From an uncultured Chlorobiota bacterium (lineage in GTDB: Bacteria > Bacteroidota > Bacteroidia > Bacteroidales > JAADGE01), in contig CAMZKQ010000022.1 of NCBI GenBank assembly GCA_947311265.1, positions 1 to 33,677 on the forward strand: a stretch of 33,677 bases of DNA. The letters run 5' to 3'. The position numbers and the translations under genes are program-made. The notes beneath the pieces are model-generated. The model was given only the letters and a program-made list of their open reading frames with translations, was not told the DNA's origin and ran no database searches. Below, one piece after another: positions 25,964-32,800 of the stretch. The first letter of the stretch is position 1. Each line of letters starts with the position of its first letter.

Positions 25964-25994
25964 AAAAAAAATCCAGCTAACCAGGCTGGATTTT
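25964..25994 (-). terminator. Intrinsic terminator-like hairpin in the tyrA leader
   Basis: On the minus strand, AAAATCCAGC pairs perfectly with GCTGGATTTT around the loop CTGGTTA, followed by an uninterrupted run of eight T residues (25964-25971 on the plus strand). No minus-strand gene lies upstream to terminate: the next gene to the right (26341) is on the plus strand. The structure therefore sits in the 5' leader of tyrA, ending 47 bp before its ATG. Confidence 0.65.
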
Positions 25995-26040
25995 AACTCT
26001 CGGATTAAACCTTAAATTCATTAACTCAAAACCATTTGAG
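25977..26040 (-). promoter_or_regulatory. Possible tyrA attenuator: hairpin plus 14-codon mini-ORF overlapping the terminator
   Basis: On the minus strand a small hairpin (CTCAAA/TTTGAG, 26025-26040) precedes an ATG at 26021. This opens a 14-codon frame (MNLRFNPRVKIQPG) whose stop lies inside the terminator stem (25977-25979). A ribosome finishing this frame would cover the hairpin. The frame has one Phe codon and no run of Tyr or Phe codons, so the classic attenuation code is absent and the role is speculative. Confidence 0.3.
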
Positions 26041-26208
26041 AATTAATATTTTAAAGTTTTCTTTTTTTTCATGATAAAAGGCAAATAATGCACTGTAAAA
26101 TGAATGTTGTTTTTCGACTATTGTATATCACAAGTTGTGCCAAAAGTCATAACTCACTTATTATTAGTTAGTTATACACTATTTAGATTATTTCTTAATT
26201 TAATAAAA

Positions 26209-26247
26209 TTGTACGGAAATCAGAACTTATTGTACGAAATCGTACAA
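26209..26247. promoter_or_regulatory. Palindromic operator candidate upstream of the epimerase gene
   Basis: TTGTACGAAATCGTACAA (26230-26247) is a perfect palindrome with 8-bp arms and a 2-bp centre. A related half-site, TTGTACGGAAATC, starts at 26209, exactly 21 bp (two helical turns) before the palindrome. This layout suits a dimeric regulator binding on one face of the DNA. It lies 41 bp upstream of the epimerase -7 element, between the divergent tyrA and epimerase genes. Confidence 0.5.
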
Positions 26248-26287
26248 GTTTAAGCGATTAAAGCAATTATTTTTCTACAAAAAATAG

Positions 26288-26295
26288 TATATTTG
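26288..26295 (+). promoter_or_regulatory. Putative -7 promoter element for the epimerase gene
   Basis: TATATTTG is an exact TAnnTTTG match, 45 bp before the ATG at 26341. No TTG -33 element is seen at the expected spacing, which would fit a promoter needing an activator at the palindrome upstream. Confidence 0.5.
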
Positions 26296-26340
26296 TAAAA
26301 ATATAAAATCTAAACACACCTTATAATAATACACTCCAAA

Positions 26341-26763
26341 ATGAATTTAACCCACATAGAGCATATTGGCATGGCGGTAAAAAGCATAGCAGAAGCCTCT
26401 AAATACTACACAGAAATATTAGGGCTAGAATGTTATGCCACCGAAACGGTAGAAGAGCAGAAAGTTAGAACCGCTTTTTTTCGCATAGGCGAAACCAAAA
26501 TTGAACTACTCGAAGCCACATCGGCAGATAGCCCAATTGCAAAATTTATAGAAAAAAAAGGCGAAGGCGTACATCATATTGCATTTGCCACAAAAAATAT
26601 TGCAGACGCACTAAGGGAAGCTGGCGACAAAGGTGTAAGACTTATAGATAAAGTACCTAGAAACGGAGCAGAAGGCATGAATATTGGTTTTTTGCACCCC
26701 AAATCCGCCTTTGGAGTACTTACCGAATTTTGCTCACCACAAAAAATTAGCGATAACTCGTAA
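26341..26763 (+). CDS. mce: Methylmalonyl-CoA epimerase
   Basis: 140 residues, the usual single-protein length with two glyoxalase/VOC half-domains. It interconverts the (R) and (S) forms of methylmalonyl-CoA, linking succinyl-CoA and propionyl-CoA metabolism in the cytoplasm. Metal-ligand motifs are visible: THIEHIGMAV (His8), GEGVHHIAF (His78/79) and LTEF (Glu129). FLHPKSAFGVLTEF (117-130) is the family's C-terminal hallmark. No mutase or decarboxylase gene is adjacent. The upstream region contains an operator candidate and an exact -7 element. The gene is followed by 353 bp without an obvious gene. Confidence 0.95.
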   Translation: MNLTHIEHIGMAVKSIAEASKYYTEILGLECYATETVEEQKVRTAFFRIGETKIELLEATSADSPIAKFIEKKGEGVHHIAFATKNIADALREAGDKGVRLIDKVPRNGAEGMNIGFLHPKSAFGVLTEFCSPQKISDNS

Positions 26764-27116
26764 AAAAGATTTTGTTTTTATTGCAAATTAAACTACTTTA
26801 ACAGTATTAAATATGAAATATGTAACAGGAATAAACAAAAATGTAAAATATAATATACTTTTGTAGAAAAGTATTAAATTTGGCATCAAAATTGAAAATC
26901 TAAACTAGCAACCCAAAAACAAAGTACCATTTTAGGCATTGAATTACTTGTAAATTCCTGATTTATTGCACTTTATATATTAAATTATAAACAACTATAA
27001 AAAAAACTTAAACCCCTGTATTATTTTAACCAAAAAATGATGCAACCAAAAATCAAACATGAGCGTCTTAATGAAAGACAGCTCTAAAATTTATTAATTA
27101 ACTTATTTTAAAATTG
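26764..27116. other. Long gap upstream of the YfiR-like gene, with a promoter match
   Basis: 353 bp. TACTTTTG at 26856-26863 is an exact plus-strand TAnnTTTG match, about 253 bp before the YfiR-like ATG; no closer match exists, so the leader would be about 245 nt. A 16-codon frame at 27037-27087 (MMQPKIKHERLNERQL) lies in this leader but has no independent support. No clear terminator follows the epimerase gene. Confidence 0.35.
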
Positions 27117-27629
27117 ATGAAAAAATTAATCACCGCCACGTTAGCAATAGTATTACTATTTTCTGCGTCTGACCTTTTTGCACAAAAAGGAAAATTTCAA
27201 GCTGTATTTATTTTCAACTTCTACAAACAAATGGAGTGGCCAGCAAAATACAAAAATACAGAATTTGTAATCGGTATCCTTGGGAAATCCGAAGTAAAGC
27301 CAATGCTCGAAAAGCTAACAACATCTAGAACATCAGGTGGGAGAACACGCTTTGTAATTAAACAATTCAATACCCCAAGCCAAATATCAAAATGCCAAAT
27401 GCTATACATACCCAGCAACCAAAGTGCTAAATTTAACGAAGTTACACGGAAACTTAGAGGCACATCAACACTCGTAATTACCGAAAAAGCAGGACTTGGA
27501 GGGCGAGGAGCAGGCATCAATTTTGTAAAAATAAACCGAAGGCTACGCTTTGAAATGAACCGCTCATCACTACGGAAAGCACATATAGAAGTGTCCCAGA
27601 TGCTAAAAACATTAGCCATTTTAATTTAA
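27117..27629 (+). CDS. YfiR/DUF4154-like exported protein
   Basis: 170 residues from ATG 27117; the frame has a TTG directly before it, but the ATG gives the signal peptide MKKLITATLAIVLLFSASDL ending near FAQ. The mature part follows the YfiR/DUF4154 pattern: AVFIFNFYKQMEWP near the start, FVIGILGKSEV, a CQMLYIPSNQS strand and a late INFVKINRRLRFEMN segment. In Pseudomonas, periplasmic YfiR represses the diguanylate cyclase YfiN. Here no diguanylate cyclase gene is adjacent, so the partner is unknown. It precedes two surface-protein genes, separated from the first by 200 bp containing three hairpins. Confidence 0.85.
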   Translation: MKKLITATLAIVLLFSASDLFAQKGKFQAVFIFNFYKQMEWPAKYKNTEFVIGILGKSEVKPMLEKLTTSRTSGGRTRFVIKQFNTPSQISKCQMLYIPSNQSAKFNEVTRKLRGTSTLVITEKAGLGGRGAGINFVKINRRLRFEMNRSSLRKAHIEVSQMLKTLAILI

Positions 27630-27645
27630 AATAAAAACTTGTTAT

Positions 27646-27673
27646 GAAATTAGTTGGATAGCCAACTAATTTC
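27646..27673 (+). repeat. Perfect hairpin after the YfiR-like gene
   Basis: GAAATTAGTTGG (27646-27657) and CCAACTAATTTC (27662-27673) form a perfect 12-bp stem with an ATAG loop. No T run follows, so it is not a standard terminator; it may stabilise the 3' end of the transcript. Confidence 0.6.
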
Positions 27674-27702
27674 AACAAAAAACTATTGTAGAAAACGAAA
27701 CA

Positions 27703-27738
27703 GAAAACTCTCTGCAATTCTTTTGCGAGAGTTTTCTT
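27703..27738 (+). terminator. Terminator after the YfiR-like gene
   Basis: GAAAACTCTC (27703-27712) pairs with GAGAGTTTTC (27727-27736). The stem extends inward by GCAA/TTGC with one bulged T, and the outer arm ends in TTTTCTT. It lies 74 bp after the stop codon. Confidence 0.65.
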
Positions 27739-27788
27739 AGCTAAAAAAAAAGAAGAACATCTAACCAAATACCATTAACAAACAATCC

Positions 27789-27810
27789 CCTAAAACAACT
27801 AAGTTTTAGG
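27789..27810 (+). promoter_or_regulatory. Hairpin just upstream of the S74-domain gene
   Basis: CCTAAAAC (27789-27796) and GTTTTAGG (27803-27810) form a perfect 8-bp stem with the loop AACTAA, ending 19 bp before the ATG at 27830. No exact TAnnTTTG promoter was found between 27630 and 27829, so this may lie in a leader or overlap an unrecognised promoter. Confidence 0.4.
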
Positions 27811-27829
27811 AACAAATACCACTTCCGTC

Positions 27830-29800
27830 ATGAAGAAATTTACTAAAATTGCCTGTATTGTAATCATTACAATAATTACAACACAATCTGCATTTGCACA
27901 AAAAAACGTAGGGATAAACACCCTAACACCCAACCCCAACGCAGTACTAGAACTCGTTGCCCCAGATGGCAACCAAGGCCTACTACTCCCCCGCCTAAGC
28001 ACCACACAGCGAAACGCCCCCAGTTTCCTAACTGCACTTGGCACAGCCGAAAACGGACTAATAGTATATGACACCACAGAACGAGCATTATACTGGTGGG
28101 ACGGCACAAGCTGGAAAACATTTACAGGAGCAGGTGCAGCATATACCGCAGGGATAGGCATACAAATTTTAGCCGGCGAAATTATAAACAGCTCCCCCGA
28201 CCAAGAAATTACACTGCAAGGCACAGGGGCAACAACCGTAACAGGCACATACCCCAACTTTACAATAACCACCACCGACAACACCGACGATGCCGATGCA
28301 GACCCCACTAACGAAATACAAACCTTTTCCTTTACAGGAAACGAATTTTTATTATCAGGCAGTGCAAATACAGCACTACTTTCCTCCACAACACCTGCTG
28401 ACGGACAGGTACTTGTTTGGAGTACAGACCATTGGGAAGCACAAGCTTTGGCAGGAATCGATAACCAAAACCTAGAACTTTTAGCAGACAATACATTATC
28501 CATAGAAGGTGGCAACTCGGTCGATTTATCTCCTTATTTAGATAATACCGATGCTCAGGATTTAAGTTTAGCAGGTAATATTTTAAGTTTAACCAATGAT
28601 GGTACAACAGTTGATTTGTCTAGTTTTGCTAATACTGATGCACAGGATTTATCTTGGAACGGCAATAAAATACAAATTTCAAATGGCGGTGATATAAACC
28701 TCTCCGCAACTCCCCCTGCAACTGGGGAAGTTTTAACATGGGATAATACAAATAGTCGTTGGGACGCAAGTGCCATACCTGCCCCAAGTTTAACCAATGC
28801 CAATATTTTCGTTGGAAATGCAGGCGGTACTGCCACAGGCGTACCCATGACTGGCGATGCAACCATAGACAATGCAGGTGCTTTAACCATAGCCAACAAT
28901 GCAGTAACCACCCCAAAAATATTAGACGGTGCAGTAACCACCGCAAAGATTGCCAACAATGCCATAACCACCGCTAAAATATTAGACGGTACAATTGCCA
29001 CAGTTGATATTGCCAACAATGCCGTAGATGGCACAAAAATAGACCTTTCAGGAAATACAGATGGAAATATTATGTACTACAGTGGCACAGGCTGGGTGCG
29101 TTTAGCAACAGGAGCAAATGATGAAGTTCTAAAATTAGCTGGCGGTGTGCCAACTTGGGCTACAGACAATGGCGACACCTACTCCGCAGGTAATGGCATA
29201 GCCATTGATGGTTCAAATGTAATTTCTAGTACCATTTGGAACATTAGTGGTGGCGATATAACCCTAGTCGCTCCTGCTAATAATATCGCCATTGGCGGTG
29301 CCGTTGATGCTAATTATAAACTAAAAGTTTACGGACGTTTTCAGTCCGCAGGGGTAAATGAACTCTCTGATGAGCGATGGAAACAAAATATTAAAACCCT
29401 TGAAGGAAGTAGCCTTAGTAAAGTAAAACAACTCCGTGGGGTAAACTACGACTGGCGAATTAGCGAGAACCCCGAAAGAAATTTCCCGAAAGGGAAACAG
29501 TTCGGTTTTATTGCCCAAGAGGTAGAAAAAGTATTCCCACTTGCCGTGGATACCGATAGCGAAGGCTACAAATCAGTACAATACAGCCACATGACTGCAC
29601 TACTGGTAGAGGCCATGAAGGAGCAACAAACCATAATTGAAAATCAGCAAAAACAAATTGATAATTTAAAAGCTGAACTTGCCACAAACACTACAAACAC
29701 TAACCAAACCAAGAGTATTAAAGCACAGTTAGAAAAAATGCAACAGCAAATTAAAAATATGCAAGCCCTACTAGATGCCTCTAACACCGCAGGTAAATAA
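27830..29800 (+). CDS. Exported tail-fibre-like protein with C-terminal S74 intramolecular chaperone domain
   Basis: 656 residues. A signal peptide (MKKFTKIACIVIITIITTQS, ending near AFAQ) leads into KNVGINTLTPNPNAVLEL, the usual opening of this Bacteroidota surface family. Residues 75-100 include ALYWWDGTSWKTF. Repeats with NTDAQDLS occur around 238-275, and a TTxKI/ANNA repeat block spans 356-403. The C-terminal domain SDERWKQNI (513-521) ... FGFIAQEVEKVFP (558-570) ... YSHMTALLVEAMKEQQ matches the S74/endosialidase-type chaperone; Ser513 is the expected self-cleavage site. A coiled coil follows (about 595-650). By analogy with phage tail spikes, the domain trimerises the fibre and is then cut off. 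No phage genes surround it, so it is read as a cell-surface protein. It shares orientation and spacing (75 bp) with the next gene. Confidence 0.88.
   Translation: MKKFTKIACIVIITIITTQSAFAQKNVGINTLTPNPNAVLELVAPDGNQGLLLPRLSTTQRNAPSFLTALGTAENGLIVYDTTERALYWWDGTSWKTFTGAGAAYTAGIGIQILAGEIINSSPDQEITLQGTGATTVTGTYPNFTITTTDNTDDADADPTNEIQTFSFTGNEFLLSGSANTALLSSTTPADGQVLVWSTDHWEAQALAGIDNQNLELLADNTLSIEGGNSVDLSPYLDNTDAQDLSLAGNILSLTNDGTTVDLSSFANTDAQDLSWNGNKIQISNGGDINLSATPPATGEVLTWDNTNSRWDASAIPAPSLTNANIFVGNAGGTATGVPMTGDATIDNAGALTIANNAVTTPKILDGAVTTAKIANNAITTAKILDGTIATVDIANNAVDGTKIDLSGNTDGNIMYYSGTGWVRLATGANDEVLKLAGGVPTWATDNGDTYSAGNGIAIDGSNVISSTIWNISGGDITLVAPANNIAIGGAVDANYKLKVYGRFQSAGVNELSDERWKQNIKTLEGSSLSKVKQLRGVNYDWRISENPERNFPKGKQFGFIAQEVEKVFPLAVDTDSEGYKSVQYSHMTALLVEAMKEQQTIIENQQKQIDNLKAELATNTTNTNQTKSIKAQLEKMQQQIKNMQALLDASNTAGK
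28895..29038 (+). repeat. Internal repeat block in the S74-domain protein
   Basis: Encodes residues about 356-403, where AVTTPKILDG, AVTTAKIANN, AITTAKILDG, TIATVDIANN and AVDGTKI follow one another at 10-residue spacing. The DNA is also repeated: the AAAATATTAGACGGT core recurs at 28916 and 28976. Such repeats can expand or contract by slippage. Confidence 0.75.
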
Positions 29801-29818
29801 GTTGAAAATTGTTAGGTA

Positions 29819-29860
29819 ATACTTACAACTTCATACTTACAACTTCATACTTACAACTTA
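29819..29860 (+). repeat. Short tandem repeat between the two surface-protein genes
   Basis: Three adjacent copies of the 14-mer ATACTTACAACTTC (the last ends in A). This can also be read as alternating heptamers ACTTACA and ACTTCAT. It lies in the 75-bp gap and ends 15 bp before the next ATG, so a change in copy number would move the promoter or leader spacing. It is too short and lacks spacers, so it is not CRISPR. Confidence 0.85.
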
Positions 29861-29875
29861 AAAAAACATTTTCCA

Positions 29876-32800
29876 ATGAAAAAGTTTACCATTTATATAT
29901 CCGCCATACTAATTATTCTTGCAACAGCCTTGCCAGCCTCTGCACAGTTTATTGGCAATTACACAATAGACCCCACAGGGGTTGACGATACTGGTACAGA
30001 CCCTGGGGGTGTATCGGGCAAGAATTACCTCAACTTTACCGATGCAATTAGCACTTTGAAATCTTTTGGCGTAAGCGGAGCAGTTACTTTCGAGGTAGTA
30101 TCTGGCACTTACAACGAGCAAATTTCAATACCACAAATTACAGGGGCATCTGCTGCCAATACCATCACCTTTAAGTCGCAAGACCCAGCGATTTACGCCA
30201 CCTTACGCCACATTTCGTCCACTACCGATAACTGGGTAATAAAACTAGACGGTGCCGACTTTATTAGAATACAAGAACTCTCAATTATTACAGATCATAC
30301 TAATAGCAACGACGGCATAGTAATCTTTTTCGATGATACCAACAGTAGCATAGATGATATACAAATTTCAAGCTGCGATATACAAGGACGAGTGCTTGCA
30401 ACAATTGTACCCTCAGGGGCAGTAATTACAAGAGCACCAGCTGCTAGCAATGGAATATTCAATATTAGCATCAACGCCAATAGCATAACCAATGGCTCGT
30501 ATGGCATATATTTACCAGCATCTGCTACATTTCCCCATACAGGGCTTGTTATTTCTAATAATGATATTTATGATTTCAATTCGCATGGGATATTTGTAAA
30601 AAAGGGTACTGCCGTAGAAATTCTAAAAAATATTATTAAAAGCAAGCCTGTACCTGCTGCCCTTGCGGTAGGTTTACGGGCAGAAGAGTGCGGAGCAGGT
30701 ACTATTATAGACGGCAATAAGATAGAAGTAACAAGTGCTAGCCAGAATATAGGGCTTTGGCTTGAAAACTGCATAGGCACTAGCGGCACAGAGAACTTAA
30801 TCACAAACAATATGGTTGTAACCGCCAGTACAGGAACAGCCCAAACGTCCTACGGTATTCATTTTGAGAGCTCTACATGGACTAATGTATATTACAACTC
30901 GGTGCGAGTAAGTGGTGGTAAAAACGACTCCCCCGCCTTTTTCCTCGACATCTCTGCTGGAGCAAAAAACAACAGTATTCAAAATAATATTTTCACAAAT
31001 ATGAGCACAGGCGTTGCCATTAAAATAAATAACCCCTCCACGGAAAATGTTAATTACAACGACCTATACGCCACTTCGGGGGACGTTGGGCTTAAAGGCG
31101 CAGTAAAATACTCTACCCTTGCCACATGGCAAACCGCATCTGGCTACGATACCAACTCACTAAACCAAGATCCACAGTTTGTAGCCGGAAATGATTTACA
31201 CCTTTCGGTAGATATTCCTGCCTTTAAAATGAATGCTATACCTTCGGTTTTGGAAGATATAGACGGCACCCCACGTGGAGCAACCCCATACATAGGGGCT
31301 CACGAATTTATAACCCTACCCCCCGCAAGTCCCGAAAATGCACTCGATTTTGACGGAGTTAATGATAATGTTTCCGTTCCATACTCCGCCACGCTGGACT
31401 TCACAGACCAGTTTACTGTCGAAGCATGGATAAACCCTGCAACACTTGGAGAAAATGAAAAAATTGTTTCAAAGTCCAACGGAACAGACCATGGTTTTAT
31501 CCTTGCCCGAAGCGGGGGGAATGAAATTATTTTAGAAATGTGGAATACCGGAGGAACATATATCCAGGCTTTCGGCGGAAATTTGAAAATGGAATGGACT
31601 CACTTTGCCGCAAGCTGGAATAAAAACGGCGACCTTATTGTTTACATGAACGGCGTAGAAGTGGCCAAAACTCCCGGAGGAGGTCTGAATATTCGTAATG
31701 AAACAGGAGCTTTTGCTGATTTAACAATAGGTAAAGATTCCTGGGGAGGTACTTTCCCATTTGAAGGAAAAATAGACGAAGTACGCATTTGGGACTATGA
31801 AAGAACCCCCGACCAAATTAGAGAAAATATGTGCCAAACCATAAACACCAACTCCGCAGGTTTGGTCGCCTACTATACCTTCAACCAAGCCCCAGGAGAT
31901 GCAATAGACCAAACTGGCAACGGACATACCGGCACACGATTTGGCGGTCCTGTATATGTAGCCTCAACCGCCTTCACCACCTGGACTGGCAATACAGACA
32001 ATGATTGGACAAATGCCGCCAACTGGACAAACGGAATACCTAATACAAACTCTGTAAATGCAGGAATAACAAATCAAACAAATTCAGCAACAATTGCAGG
32101 TAGTGAAAATGTAAATCATCTTGTAATTGCATCAGGAGCAACATTAGAAAAATCTACATTTAATATAAAATCATCAGGAAATATTTTTAATTTTGGTTCA
32201 GATAATGGAACAGGTTACTTGGAACTCTTCGGAGGAACAGAGCAACACTATATAGCAGGAGATTTTGCAACATTAGAAGTAAATGACAACATCAATAATG
32301 TAGGTTTAGCAAGTTCTGTTAGTCTAAATACAGAAGTTAAAATGACAAATGGTAAAGTGTTCCTTTACGATAATGATTTTACACTTAATTCAGGAGCTAA
32401 TATTACAGGTTCAGTAGGGGCTAGTAACTATTTTGTAGCCGACCAAGTAGGAATTTTTGCACAAGATGTAGGAGCTTCGGCATCAGAAATATATCATATA
32501 GGAACAACTGCAAATTATTCACCCGCAACATTTACGAACAAATCAGCAACACTAGGTACATTTACCGCAAGAGTATTTCCTGATGTTAGAGATAATGGTT
32601 TGCAAACAGGAGGAGCTACAATCCCAACTATTGACGACTGTGTAAACCTCACATGGATACTAGGACAAACATCAGCAACGCCAATAAATTTTGACTTAAA
32701 TCTTCAATGGAATGCTACATCAGAAGGAGGCACATTTGACCGCACAAATTCAGCAATAGGTGACTATACCGCTGTATGGAACAGTACTATTGCAGCTCCT

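Noticed and set aside
27037..27087. 16-codon frame upstream of the YfiR-like gene
   Set aside because: Too short, with no ribosome-binding or compositional support; noted only as part of the gap.
27830..29800. Prophage tail-fibre gene
   Set aside because: It has a Sec signal peptide and lies among chromosomal genes with no other phage gene in view, so a bacterial surface protein is the simpler reading.
29819..29860. Short direct repeats that might be a CRISPR array
   Set aside because: The 14-bp units are contiguous with no spacers, total only 42 bp, and no cas genes are present.
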